Shown in pieces: positions 8,300-16,246 of a stretch of DNA of 64,000 bases (position 1 is the first letter of the stretch; the number at the start of each line of letters is the position of its first letter). Source of the DNA: Microbacterium mangrovi. GTDB lineage: Bacteria; Actinomycetota; Actinomycetes; Actinomycetales; Microbacteriaceae. The stretch covers positions 248,001-312,000 of the forward strand of contig NZ_JTDK01000010.1 of the NCBI RefSeq assembly GCF_000802305.1, read 5' to 3'. The notes under the pieces are model-generated. The model was not told the origin of the DNA. It made no database searches and saw only the letters and a list, made by a program, of their open reading frames with translations. The translations under genes were made by a program, and so were the position numbers.

Positions 8300-9484
8300 A
8301 TGTACATGTATTTCCCCACCAACTACGTCTGGAGCATGTCGGTCGTCGCGACCCTCAACAACGGGGGCCTCATCGACGACGTCGACAAGGCGTCGCGGCC
8401 GGTCCTGCAGGCCTCCGAGCAGGGGGACGACGTCGGCACCGAGCTGCTGTACGGGTCCTGGCAGGCGGTCGCCGACCGCATCCTGGCGTCGGCTGAAGAG
8501 GACGTGGCACGCGGGTGGAAGCACGGCGCTGCGGAGAAGTACTACCGCGCGGCGCTGTACACCTCACAGGCGGAGCGCCTGCAGTCGCCCAAATGGGAGG
8601 GTCGCAAGGCCGCGTACCAGAAGTCGATCGACCTGCTCCTCACGCACGTGGAACTGGGCGGGGTGCCCCTGACCGTCGTCGACATCCCGTACACGGGCGA
8701 CGACGCTCCGGCGGGCTCGGCTCTGCCCGGCTATTTCCTCCGCGCACCGGGGGAGGGGCCGCACCCGCTCGTCGTGATGTGGAACGGCCTCGACTCCACC
8801 AAGGAGATGATGTACACGTCCGGTTTTCCGCAGCAGCTCGCCGAGCGCGGCATCTCGACCCTGATGATGGATCCGCCCGGATCGGGGGAGGCGCTGCGCA
8901 TGCGCGACCTGCGCGCCCGCTACGACACCGAGGTGTGGGCGGCATCCACCCTCGACTGGGTCGAGGAGCACGCCGCCGAGCTCGACGTCGACCCGGCCCG
9001 GGTCGGCCTCGTCGGCTGGTCGCTGGGCGGGTACTACGTGCCCCGGGCGGCCGCGTTCGAGAAGCGCATCGCGCTGGCGGTGGCATGGGGCGCCAACTAC
9101 GACTGGGCCGCCGTGCAGGAGGCGCGTCGGCGCCGCGAGGGCGAGAACCCGGTGCCGCACTACTGGGACCACGTCCACTGGGTCTTCGGCGCGGAGGACG
9201 ACGGAGACTTCCGCGCGAAGACGAAGAACATGCGCCTGGAGGGGGTCGTCGAGAACATCACGGTGCCGTTCCTCGTGACGCATGGCATCGGCGACCGGCA
9301 GATCCCCGTCGAATACGCGCACAAGCAGTACGAGGCCGCCGTGAACTCGCCCAAGCGCGAGCTGCGCATCTTCACGCAGGAGGAGGGCGGCGCCGAGCAC
9401 ATCGGCATCGACAACATGCCCTACGTCGGCCAGTTCACCGCCGACTGGGTCGCCGAGACCTTCGCCGAGCTGGCGGAGGCGTGA
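8300..9484 (+). CDS. Alpha/beta hydrolase (C-C bond or ester hydrolase type)
   Basis: 394 residues starting MYMYFPTNYVWSMS behind GAGGAG. A helical N-terminal region (about 1-120) precedes an alpha/beta-hydrolase core. The likely catalytic triad is Ser241 in GWSLGG, Asp332 in GIGDRQ and His367 in GAEHIG. The layout resembles 2,6-dihydroxypseudooxynicotine hydrolase, which breaks a C-C bond in nicotine catabolism; FrsA/DUF1100-like esterases are the alternative. In an island with an extradiol dioxygenase, hydrolysis of the ring-cleavage product is the natural inference. Confidence 0.88.
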   Translation: MYMYFPTNYVWSMSVVATLNNGGLIDDVDKASRPVLQASEQGDDVGTELLYGSWQAVADRILASAEEDVARGWKHGAAEKYYRAALYTSQAERLQSPKWEGRKAAYQKSIDLLLTHVELGGVPLTVVDIPYTGDDAPAGSALPGYFLRAPGEGPHPLVVMWNGLDSTKEMMYTSGFPQQLAERGISTLMMDPPGSGEALRMRDLRARYDTEVWAASTLDWVEEHAAELDVDPARVGLVGWSLGGYYVPRAAAFEKRIALAVAWGANYDWAAVQEARRRREGENPVPHYWDHVHWVFGAEDDGDFRAKTKNMRLEGVVENITVPFLVTHGIGDRQIPVEYAHKQYEAAVNSPKRELRIFTQEEGGAEHIGIDNMPYVGQFTADWVAETFAELAEA

Positions 9485-9485
9485 C

Positions 9486-10505
9486 GTGAGGATCGCACGC
9501 TGGGCCCACGGGAACACCGTCGCCGAAGGTTTCGTCATCGACGACCGGGTGGTGCCGTTTCCGGACGGTCTCTCCGTCGCCGACGTGCTCGCGCAGGGCC
9601 TCGCCGCAGCCCACGAGTTGCATGACCGCGCCCTGAGCGAGCACTCCCGCGCCCTGAGCCCGTCGAAGGGCAGCACCCCCGGCATCCCGCTCGCGGACGT
9701 GCGCCTGCTCGCCCCTGTCGTGCCGGCATCCATCCGCGACTTCGTGGCTTTCGAGGAGCACGTCGAAGGTGTCAGCGCGGGCGTGGAGGGCAAGAGCGAT
9801 GTCGCCGCCGAATGGTATGAGGCGCCGACGTTCTACTTCACGAACCCGCACACCGTCCTCGGGCCGGGTGAACCCGTCGCGCCGCCAGTGACCGCCCGCC
9901 TCGACTTCGAGCTCGAGGTCGCCGTCGTCGTCGGCGCCGCGCCGGGCGTGGGCGAGTCGAACCTGACCGCGGAGGATGCCGCATCCGTCGTGTTCGGCTA
10001 CACGATCATGAACGACTGGTCGGCGCGCGACCTGCAGGCGCGCGAGATGAAGGTGCGCCTGGGACCGGCGAAGGGCAAGGACTTCGGGATGAGCCTCGGT
10101 CCCTGGATCGTCACCGCCGACGAGCTGGCTCCGTTCCTGGACGACGACGGGTTCCTCGCGATCCGCGCCGAGGCGTTCATCAACGATGACCTCATCGGCG
10201 AGGATCTGATCTCGAACATGGGGTGGCCCCTGCCCGAACTCGTCGCCTACGCGTCGCGCAACTCCCGGGTGGTGCCGGGAGACGTCCTGGGTTCGGGCAC
10301 GGTCGGCAACGGCGGATGCCTCGGCGAGCTGTGGGGGCGCAACGGGGCGCTCACCCCGCGGCCGCTGGCCGAAGGGGATGTCGTCCGGCTCGTGATCGAG
10401 GGGATCGGCGAATTGAGCGCCGCGGTCGGCCCGGCGGTGACCGCTCCCGAGGTGCCGCGCGCCCGGGTCCGCCCCCGCGCACGGCGCCGCGCCGGCACGG
10501 CGTGA
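9486..10505 (+). CDS. Fumarylacetoacetate hydrolase (FAH) family protein, copy 2
   Basis: 339 residues beginning at GTG, one base after the hydrolase stop. The FAH domain carries RLDFELEV, NDWSARDLQ, GPAKGKDF and GPWIVTADEL, almost word for word as in the copy at 1002-1970. The two copies are therefore paralogs at the two ends of the island. The C-terminus ends in an Arg-rich tail. It probably handles an acyl-pyruvate or hydroxy-dienoate intermediate; the two copies may serve successive steps or related substrates. Confidence 0.9.
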   Translation: MRIARWAHGNTVAEGFVIDDRVVPFPDGLSVADVLAQGLAAAHELHDRALSEHSRALSPSKGSTPGIPLADVRLLAPVVPASIRDFVAFEEHVEGVSAGVEGKSDVAAEWYEAPTFYFTNPHTVLGPGEPVAPPVTARLDFELEVAVVVGAAPGVGESNLTAEDAASVVFGYTIMNDWSARDLQAREMKVRLGPAKGKDFGMSLGPWIVTADELAPFLDDDGFLAIRAEAFINDDLIGEDLISNMGWPLPELVAYASRNSRVVPGDVLGSGTVGNGGCLGELWGRNGALTPRPLAEGDVVRLVIEGIGELSAAVGPAVTAPEVPRARVRPRARRRAGTA

Positions 10506-10532
10506 GAGGCTCCGGCTCGCATCGACGGGGGA

Positions 10533-10964
10533 TCAGCGATCGGCCTGTCGCCTCAGCACGATCGCGGCGGGGAACCTCCCGATCACGCGATCGAACGGCG
10601 CCCTGGCGAGGTCGGCTGCCTCGCCGGGGTCGATGATGCGCGGTTCCGTCAGAACGACATCGCGTCCGTTCCGGCGCAGTGATGCGCCGGCATCCGCCAT
10701 GACGTTGCGGGCCCAGTTCGTGTTGCGGCCCCAGGGGAGCCCGATCAGGATGATCGCGGCATCCCGCGTCGGCACGATCGCGATCGGCGTCTCGTAGGCC
10801 GTGCCGCTGCGCCGGCCACGGTGGCGGATGAGCGCCCAGAGCGGGACGCCGCGACGCCCCGCCAGGGCCTTCGCCAGCGGCGCCGTCATCCTCACGAGGC
10901 GGCGCGGTGGGCCTCCCGGACGACGAGGAGGCGGCGTCTTCGAGGTCTGCATGTCGTTGTTCAC
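10533..10964 (-). CDS. F420-type (deazaflavin-dependent) nitroreductase/quinone reductase family protein; likely ECF41 target
   Basis: 143 residues from GTG 10964 (ATG 10952 is an in-frame alternative). The family signature is present: 'IRHRGRRSGTAYETPIAIV', then 'LPWGRNTNWARNV', as in Ddn-like proteins that use reduced F420 to reduce quinones or nitro compounds. I prefer GTG because the promoter CGTC box ends 8 nt before it, the same spacing as in the divergent sigma-factor gene, which implies a leaderless mRNA. The gene is divergent from an ECF41 sigma factor, and genes beside ECF41 sigma factors are their usual targets. Confidence 0.85.
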   Translation of the reverse strand: MNNDMQTSKTPPPRRPGGPPRRLVRMTAPLAKALAGRRGVPLWALIRHRGRRSGTAYETPIAIVPTRDAAIILIGLPWGRNTNWARNVMADAGASLRRNGRDVVLTEPRIIDPGEAADLARAPFDRVIGRFPAAIVLRRQADR

Positions 10965-10972
10965 ACCGGTAA

Positions 10973-10999
10973 GACGGCTCAGACGGGCCGGATGTGACG
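10973..10999 (-). promoter_or_regulatory. ECF41-type promoter for the F420-type oxidoreductase
   Basis: On the minus strand CGTCACA (10999-10993) is followed by 16 nt and CGTC (10976-10973), then 8 nt and the GTG start. The published ECF41 promoter resembles TGTCACA...CGTC. The same layout occurs on the plus strand for the sigma gene. Confidence 0.75.
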
Positions 11000-11020
11000 T
11001 CGTGATCCGAACGGGGCTTG

Positions 11021-11047
11021 CGTCACATCCGCCCGTGCTGGATCGTC
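11021..11047 (+). promoter_or_regulatory. ECF41-type promoter, autoregulatory for the sigma factor
   Basis: CGTCACA (11021-11027), 16 nt, CGTC (11044-11047), then 8 nt to ATG 11056. It matches the divergent promoter in boxes, spacer length and distance to the start codon, and also in the TCCG after the -35 box. This supports autoregulation by the encoded ECF41 factor. Confidence 0.75.
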
Positions 11048-11055
11048 GTGTTGAC

Positions 11056-11919
11056 ATGACGGAATTCGAGCAGCTGTGGACCACCTACCGATCGCTGGTG
11101 CGCGACGTCGCCTACCGGGTCCTCGGCTCGGTCGCGGAGGCCGAAGACGTCACCCAGGAGACCTATCTTCGGCTGCTGGCCCGCGGCGACGATCCCCTCG
11201 ACGAACCGCGCGCGTGGCTGGTCACTGTCGCCTCCCGTCTCGCGATCGACCGGCTGCGCGCGCACGAGCACTCCCGGCGGGCCTATGTCGGTCCCTGGCT
11301 GCCGGAGCCCGTCGTCACCGATGAGCGGACGCTGCCGGAAGACCGAGTCACACTCGATGACTCGGTCCGGATGGCGTTGCTCGTCGTGCTGGAACAGCTC
11401 ACCCCCGCCGAGCGGACGGCCTTCCTGCTCCACGACGTGTTCGATCTCGGATTCGATCGCGTCGGGGAGGTGATCGGAGTCTCGCCGACCGCGGCGCGGC
11501 AGTCGGCATCCCGCGCCCGCAGACGCATCGCCGACCACGGAAGCGCCCGGTTCGCCGTCGACCCGGCAACCGCACGCCGTCTGACCGAACGCTTCGCGGC
11601 GGCCGCCTCCGACGGCGACCTCGACGGCCTCGTCGCGGTGCTCGCGTCCGACGTGCGCGGGCATTTCGACTCCGGTGGGAGCATTCCCGAGGCGCCGCTG
11701 GGCGTCACTGTCGGCGCGGGCGCCGTGGCCCGGCAGCTCCTGGCATCCGTCGGCGGTCTCGGGCTGGAATTCGCACCGGCCGAGGTCAACGGATGCCCCG
11801 GCGTCATCGCCCGCCGCCGCGGGCGGATCATCTCCGTCCTCGCCCTCGAGTTCGCCGACGATCGGATCAGCTTCATCCACGGCATCGGAAACCCCCGCAA
11901 ACTCGCGCACCTCAACTGA
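11056..11919 (+). CDS. ECF41-family RNA polymerase sigma factor with C-terminal SnoaL-like regulatory domain
   Basis: 287 residues. Region 2 is at about 5-70 (FEQLWTTYRSLVRDVAYRVLG; VTQETYLRLL), the ECF41 linker signature WLPEP at 81-85, and region 4 at about 105-160. A SnoaL/NTF2-like domain follows. Its regulatory motifs are DSGGS at 205-209 (family DGGGK) and NPRKL at 279-283 (family NPDKL). In this family the fused domain replaces a separate anti-sigma factor, and none is encoded nearby. ATG 11056 is preceded by an ECF41-type promoter with an 8-nt gap, so the mRNA should be leaderless. The divergent oxidoreductase is the obvious target. Confidence 0.93.
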   Translation: MTEFEQLWTTYRSLVRDVAYRVLGSVAEAEDVTQETYLRLLARGDDPLDEPRAWLVTVASRLAIDRLRAHEHSRRAYVGPWLPEPVVTDERTLPEDRVTLDDSVRMALLVVLEQLTPAERTAFLLHDVFDLGFDRVGEVIGVSPTAARQSASRARRRIADHGSARFAVDPATARRLTERFAAAASDGDLDGLVAVLASDVRGHFDSGGSIPEAPLGVTVGAGAVARQLLASVGGLGLEFAPAEVNGCPGVIARRRGRIISVLALEFADDRISFIHGIGNPRKLAHLN

Positions 11920-11994
11920 CCGGCAGTGTCGGTGCGGGCGGGTGTGCGTGGAAAACCCCTGGTCCTCACGAGCACGGGCGGATATCCTCGCATC

Positions 11995-12372
11995 ATGGCG
12001 GAGAGACTGGTCGAGAAGCTCGCCGGGTCGGTTCCCTCGTGGGGCGCCCGCATCGCATATGCAGACAAGACGACGGTCGGCGGACAGGAAATCGTGCCGG
12101 TCGCCGTGGTCGCCTTCGGGTTCGGCGCCGGGGAGGGGTCCGGCGACCTGCCCGTGACCGAGAAGTTCCCGCAGGGCAAGGGAGAAGGAGCGGGCGGTGG
12201 CGGAGGAGGACTCGCGCTGCCGATCGGCGCGTATGTCCCGGGCGCCGACGGCGCGGTCTTCAGACCCAATGCGATCGCGCTCGTGCTCGCGGTCACACCG
12301 ATCGTCATGAGTGTCGCCGCAGCCATCGCCGGCACCGCCGCGGCGCGGAGCGCCGTCAAGCTCTTCCGCTGA
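11995..12372 (+). CDS. GerW/YtfJ-family protein
   Basis: 125 residues. The core 'VVAFGFGAGEGSG' and the following Gly-rich stretch match the GerW (YtfJ) family, and a C-terminal hydrophobic segment (about 100-120, ALVLAVTPIVMSVAAAIAG) suggests membrane anchoring. In Bacillus the family is linked to spores, but it is common in non-sporulating actinobacteria with unknown role. TATCCT (11983-11988) lies 6 nt before the ATG, which indicates a leaderless transcript and fixes the start. Confidence 0.8.
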   Translation: MAERLVEKLAGSVPSWGARIAYADKTTVGGQEIVPVAVVAFGFGAGEGSGDLPVTEKFPQGKGEGAGGGGGGLALPIGAYVPGADGAVFRPNAIALVLAVTPIVMSVAAAIAGTAAARSAVKLFR

Positions 12373-12506
12373 GGGGCCCGGCGACGTCCTCGACGTCCGT
12401 TTGACATCCTCCCGCGTCGGACGCGCGCGCCCGGGAACCATCCGATCCTGCCGCCGCTCCGAATCCTTCCTGAGCGGCGCCTGCCGCCAGGAAGAAGGAG
12501 AGAGCA

Positions 12507-12920
12507 ATGCGCACGTCCCCCAACCGTCTCGTCGCCGTCATCTTCGGCGCCGTCTATCTTCTGGTCGGTCTGCTCGGATTCACCGTGACCGGCGGAGTGA
12601 CCTTCCTCGCGACCAAGGGCGGCATGCTGCTCGGCCTGTTCATGGTGAACCCGTTCCACAACGTCGCGCACCTCCTCATCGGCGCGGCGCTGCTGATCTT
12701 CGGACTCGTCTCGGTGAAGGCGGCGAAGATCACCAACACCGTCATCGGAGCCGCATACCTGCTGCTCGGGATCGCCGGGTTCTTTCTCGTCGGCACGGCG
12801 GTCAACGTCCTGGCCCTGAACACGTTCGACCACTTCCTGCACCTCGCCAGCGCGATCCTGCTGCTGGCGGTCGGCCTCGGTGCCGAGCGGGAGCGCGACC
12901 CGCGCGTCGCGCTCAGCTGA
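12507..12920 (+). CDS. DUF4383 membrane protein
   Basis: 137 residues with four predicted membrane helices (about 8-28, 48-68, 75-97 and 105-125) and the DUF4383 pattern 'NPFHNVAHLLIGAALL' and 'NTFDHFLHLASAI'. A Shine-Dalgarno sequence (AAGAAGGAGAG) precedes the ATG. The function is unknown. The next gene, another small membrane protein, begins 11 nt after the stop and may be co-transcribed. Confidence 0.87.
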   Translation: MRTSPNRLVAVIFGAVYLLVGLLGFTVTGGVTFLATKGGMLLGLFMVNPFHNVAHLLIGAALLIFGLVSVKAAKITNTVIGAAYLLLGIAGFFLVGTAVNVLALNTFDHFLHLASAILLLAVGLGAERERDPRVALS

Positions 12921-12931
12921 TCGGGAGCGCG

Positions 12932-13423
12932 ATGCGCACGTCATCGCGCAGCTGGCCGGCGCTGTTCGCCTGGGGCGCCGGCCTGCTGCACATCGCGCTC
13001 GCGGCGGAGGCCGGCCGAGCGGCCGCCGCACTCGGGATGCTCGCCGCGGCAGCCCTGCTCCTGCAGGGTGCGGGCGAGCTGGCGTGGGGGATCGCCGCAC
13101 TCGTCCGCGGTCGCCCGGTCGCCCCGCGCACGGCCCTCGTGGGCGCGGTGACCGGGCTGACGCTCGCTGCGTCGGCGATCCCCGCCGGGGGATCGCCGAT
13201 CGCCGTCGCCGCGGTCGTTCTGCTGCTCGTCCCGGCGGCGGTCCTGACCTGGACGGCGAAGGAGGTCAGGAGGTCCCGTCCTCGATCCTGGGGGCAGCCG
13301 GTGGGAATGGTCGTGGGCGCGGTCCTCGTGGCGGCGCTGATCACCCCGGCGCTGTCGACGACCGTCGGCGGTGGCCACGGCCACCTCGACATGGCCTCGG
13401 TCGACCCGCACGCGGGGCACTGA
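12932..13423 (+). CDS. Small membrane protein with His-rich C-terminus
   Basis: 163 residues, with about five hydrophobic helices (roughly 10-28, 33-52, 65-80, 85-103 and 120-138). The tail (GGGHGHLDMASVDPHAGH) holds four His and two Asp residues that could bind a metal. I do not recognise a named family. It lies immediately after the DUF4383 gene and is convergent with the TPR-like gene. Confidence 0.75.
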   Translation: MRTSSRSWPALFAWGAGLLHIALAAEAGRAAAALGMLAAAALLLQGAGELAWGIAALVRGRPVAPRTALVGAVTGLTLAASAIPAGGSPIAVAAVVLLLVPAAVLTWTAKEVRRSRPRSWGQPVGMVVGAVLVAALITPALSTTVGGGHGHLDMASVDPHAGH

Positions 13424-13432
13424 GTCGCGAGG

Positions 13433-14068
13433 TCAGGCAGAGCCCCGTGCTGCGGCTCCATCCGCGCGTCGGGCCTCGTCGAGCGCCTCATCCGCCCACT
13501 GCACCTGCTGCGGCGTGCCCCAGCGCACCGCGGCATCCTTCGCCTTCTCGAACGCGACGAGCGCTTCGCGGGGCCGGCCGTCGTCGAGCTCGGCCCAGCC
13601 GCGGTTGTTGAACAGCGCCACCCGCCAGCGCAGCGTGCGCGGCTCGTCGGTCCCATCGAGTACCGACAGCGCCTGGTCGGTCCAGCTCGCCGCGTGTGCC
13701 GGGTCGGCGATCGCCAGCATGTGCAGCGCGTCCACCTCCAGGAAGACCAGGCCCGCGGATGCGGCGAGCGCGGCCGCCTCCCGGAACAGCGGCACCGCAG
13801 CGTGCGGTTCGTCCGCCGAATTGCGGAGGCGTCCGCGCTCCAGCGCGACGCGCGTCCGCACCACAGCAGAGCGGTCGCTGATCGCGTCGAGCACGGCATC
13901 CGCGTCGTCGGAACGCTTCTGCAGCCCCAGGGCGCGGGCGCGCTGCGTCTCGAGCTCGGAACGCTCGGGCTCAGTGGCGTCGGCCGCAGCGACGGCGAAG
14001 CGCTCCGCGGATGCGGCCGGGTCATCGAAGTTCCACAACTCATCGAGTCGGGTCTGCGAAAGTGGCAT
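13433..14068 (-). CDS. Tetratricopeptide-repeat-like protein
   Basis: 211 residues, nearly all helical, with several 34-residue TPR-like units. Clear examples are 'LFNNRGWAELDDGRPREALVAFEKAKDAA' and 'AVPLFREAAALAASAGLVFLEVDALHMLA' regions (given here only as landmarks, about 170-195 and 95-120). There is no enzymatic motif; a protein-interaction scaffold is the likely role. TACGAT (14080-14075 on the minus strand) lies 6 nt before the ATG, so it is probably leaderless. Confidence 0.8.
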   Translation of the reverse strand: MPLSQTRLDELWNFDDPAASAERFAVAAADATEPERSELETQRARALGLQKRSDDADAVLDAISDRSAVVRTRVALERGRLRNSADEPHAAVPLFREAAALAASAGLVFLEVDALHMLAIADPAHAASWTDQALSVLDGTDEPRTLRWRVALFNNRGWAELDDGRPREALVAFEKAKDAAVRWGTPQQVQWADEALDEARRADGAAARGSA

Positions 14069-14281
14069 GCCCGCATCGTATGCGGGCCGTCGGCCGGCCG
14101 GCCTACCGGCGGTCGGATCATCCCCGCCGGGCCTCGGCGCCGTACCTCACGGCCTGCCATCCGATACGACATCCGCTCCGAAGAGTTGGCATCGATGCCG
14201 GTGCCGCGTCCGCGGCCGCACGACGCCGGCCCGAGGATCGTCACACCACCGGAGGCCGTGGATCCCGAAAGGGGATTGTCC

Positions 14282-14935
14282 ATGCAAGTGTCAGAAGTTC
14301 GGCGCACGCGCCGGATCGGCGTCATCGCCTCGCTCTTCACCGGGGTGCTCGTCGCCTCCCTCTCCATCGCCGGCGCCGCGTTCGCCAGCGGCTCCACCGT
14401 GCACCCCGTCTCGTCGGCGCAGACGCCGGCCTGGACCGACGGGAAGACCGTGACCGTGCAGTACGCGCAGAACTTCTTCTGCGACACGGCCGTCGCCTCC
14501 AACGCCCCGAGCGGGTGCGAGGTCGGCACGGATGCCACGCGGGGACCGGTCGCGAACGCGGACCGCTCGACGCTCTACGTTCTGGTGCCCCTGTTCAGCA
14601 ATCCGGTTCCGGCACCGATGTGCGCGGTCGCCTCGTGCCCGAACCACCCGCTGAACATCGACCTCTCACGGATCGCGGGTGCCCTCGGCGCCGCGCCGGG
14701 AGCGGTCGGAGACGTCGCGCTGCCCGCCCACAGCCACATCCTGGACGGCGCCGCCGGCGGCTGGTGGGACGTGAAGATCGTCGCCGTCACGAACGAGAGC
14801 GCCTGGGCGAAGCTCGCCGCAGGCAAGTCCGAGGCCGTGATGAACAGTCTCATCGCCGATCCGTCCAGCGGAGTGCTCGGGCCGATCCCGACGAACATGT
14901 ACCTGTTCTTCAACGTCGTCGGTTCTCACCGCTGA
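14282..14935 (+). CDS. Secreted protein of unknown function
   Basis: 217 residues with a clear Sec signal peptide (basic MQVSEVRRTRR, hydrophobic IGVIASLFTGVLVASLSIAGAAFA, cleavage near residue 34). The mature part has four Cys in two pairs (FFCDTAV...SGCEV and PMCAVASC), suggesting disulfides outside the cell. GAAAGGGG 7 nt before ATG 14282 supports this start over the long in-frame extension upstream. A membrane protein gene starts 12 nt after its stop. I do not recognise the family. Confidence 0.72.
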   Translation: MQVSEVRRTRRIGVIASLFTGVLVASLSIAGAAFASGSTVHPVSSAQTPAWTDGKTVTVQYAQNFFCDTAVASNAPSGCEVGTDATRGPVANADRSTLYVLVPLFSNPVPAPMCAVASCPNHPLNIDLSRIAGALGAAPGAVGDVALPAHSHILDGAAGGWWDVKIVAVTNESAWAKLAAGKSEAVMNSLIADPSSGVLGPIPTNMYLFFNVVGSHR

Positions 14936-14947
14936 AAAGGGTCGACC

Positions 14948-15850
14948 ATGTCCATCCACGTCATCCCCCGCGACATCGCACCGACAGCGGCATCCGTGCC
15001 GTCGCGCGGCGCCCCGTCGCGGGGGCGGGTCGCGCTCCTCCTGTGCATCGCGGCTGTCGCTCTCATGCTCGCGGGCGGGTTCCTCCCGTGGGTGTCGGTG
15101 TACCGCGGCCTCACCGCGGTGGGCGGCTTCGCGCTCGACGGGGGATTCCTCGCGTTCGTCGTGCTGGTCGTCGTCGCGCTGGTCTTCGTTCTGTCCCGAC
15201 ACGGCGGCGGACGCATCCTGCGGCCGATCGCGGTCGTCGGCGCCGGCGCGGTCGTCGCGGACAGCCTTTACAGCGCCTGGCGGATCTCCGAATTCGTCCG
15301 GAGCCCCGGGCCGGCGGGCGCCCTGATCGAACCCACGATCGGTCCGGGACCGGTCGTGTTCGGCGTCGCCGGTGCCGCGTTGCTGGCCGGAGCGGTCCTC
15401 GCGCCGGCGGCGCGCGGCCGCCTCGGCACCGGGGGAGCGCTCCGCGTGGCCCTGGCCGTGCTGCTGCTGGCGGCCGGGGTCATCCACCTGGTCCTCACGC
15501 CCGAGCATCTCGGGGTCTCGCCGGTGCTCGGTCTCGGGTTCCTCGCCGCGGGGGTCGCACAGGTGACCTTCGCCGGCCTGGCGGTCGGTGCATCCGGCCG
15601 GGCCGAGTCTCTCGTGACCTTCGCGATCGTCGTGGTGAATGTGGCGTTGATCGTCCTCTACGCCTACGCCGTGGTGATCGGTCTGCCGTTCGAATCGGGT
15701 CATGCCGACGAGGGCGGATGGCGAATCGGAGCCGGGGAGCCGGTGGATCTGAGGGGCGGCCTCGACTTCATCGCCGAGGTGGCGGCGGTGGTGATCGCCG
15801 CCGTCCTGGCGCTCAGCCCTCGTCGTCGATCAGTTCCAGGAGCGATCTGA
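14948..15850 (+). CDS. Multi-pass membrane protein of unknown function
   Basis: 300 residues with about eight hydrophobic helices, the first near residues 28-50 and the last near 265-290. It starts 12 nt after the secreted protein gene, so the two form a likely two-gene operon. No transporter or enzyme motif is visible. Its last 38 nt overlap the convergent gene at 15813-16163. Confidence 0.72.
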   Translation: MSIHVIPRDIAPTAASVPSRGAPSRGRVALLLCIAAVALMLAGGFLPWVSVYRGLTAVGGFALDGGFLAFVVLVVVALVFVLSRHGGGRILRPIAVVGAGAVVADSLYSAWRISEFVRSPGPAGALIEPTIGPGPVVFGVAGAALLAGAVLAPAARGRLGTGGALRVALAVLLLAAGVIHLVLTPEHLGVSPVLGLGFLAAGVAQVTFAGLAVGASGRAESLVTFAIVVVNVALIVLYAYAVVIGLPFESGHADEGGWRIGAGEPVDLRGGLDFIAEVAAVVIAAVLALSPRRRSVPGAI

Positions 15851-16163
15851 GCGCGTCGCGGATCTCGGTGTGGTCGTACTGGCCGGCCCGGCTCTCGCCG
15901 GAGATCACCCCGGAGCGGTGGACGCGCCGGAAGTCTCCGTACGGGAAGGAGTACGCCTGCTTCGTCTCACCGTTCTCGTCGCGGTCGATGCCGAGGTGCC
16001 AATGGGCGAACTGCGTCCACCCCTCGCGGTCGATGAAGCGATTCTCGTCATCGGCGCTGGGGGCGGCCTCGGACCAGTCGTCCCGTTCGTCGCGGACCAC
16101 CTTTCCGTCGCGCACGAGCGAACGTGCGTGCCGGAGGGCGGCCTGGTTCAGTTCGATAGCCAT
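15813..16163 (-). CDS. Conserved hypothetical protein, charged
   Basis: 116 residues starting MAIELNQAALRHARSLV, rich in charged residues, soluble. The segment 'DREGWTQFAHWHLGID' and the acidic C-terminus are typical of a small actinobacterial family without known function. TACGGT (16175-16170, minus strand) lies 6 nt before the ATG, a leaderless-type start. Its 3' end overlaps the convergent membrane-protein gene by 38 nt. Confidence 0.78.
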   Translation of the reverse strand: MAIELNQAALRHARSLVRDGKVVRDERDDWSEAAPSADDENRFIDREGWTQFAHWHLGIDRDENGETKQAYSFPYGDFRRVHRSGVISGESRAGQYDHTEIRDALRSLLELIDDEG

Positions 16164-16246
16164 GCTCGGACCGTACGGACGGCATCGGCCCGGGACGAAG
16201 GGGGTTGACTCACGCCGGCTCCGTGCTAGCGGTACGGTGCCTTCGG

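Noticed and set aside
11..10505. The catabolic island as a recent horizontal acquisition.
   Set aside because: Base composition and codon habits look like the rest of the window, and no integrase, transposase, tRNA boundary or terminal repeats are visible. Older transfer cannot be excluded.
14239..14245. A third CGTCACA, upstream of the secreted protein, as a possible ECF41 promoter.
   Set aside because: After 16 nt the sequence is ATCC, not CGTC, and the gene has its own Shine-Dalgarno sequence and leader.
13694..14281. N-terminal extension of the secreted protein by about 196 codons.
   Set aside because: It would bury the signal peptide, overlaps the TPR-like gene on the other strand, and ignores the GAAAGGGG before ATG 14282.
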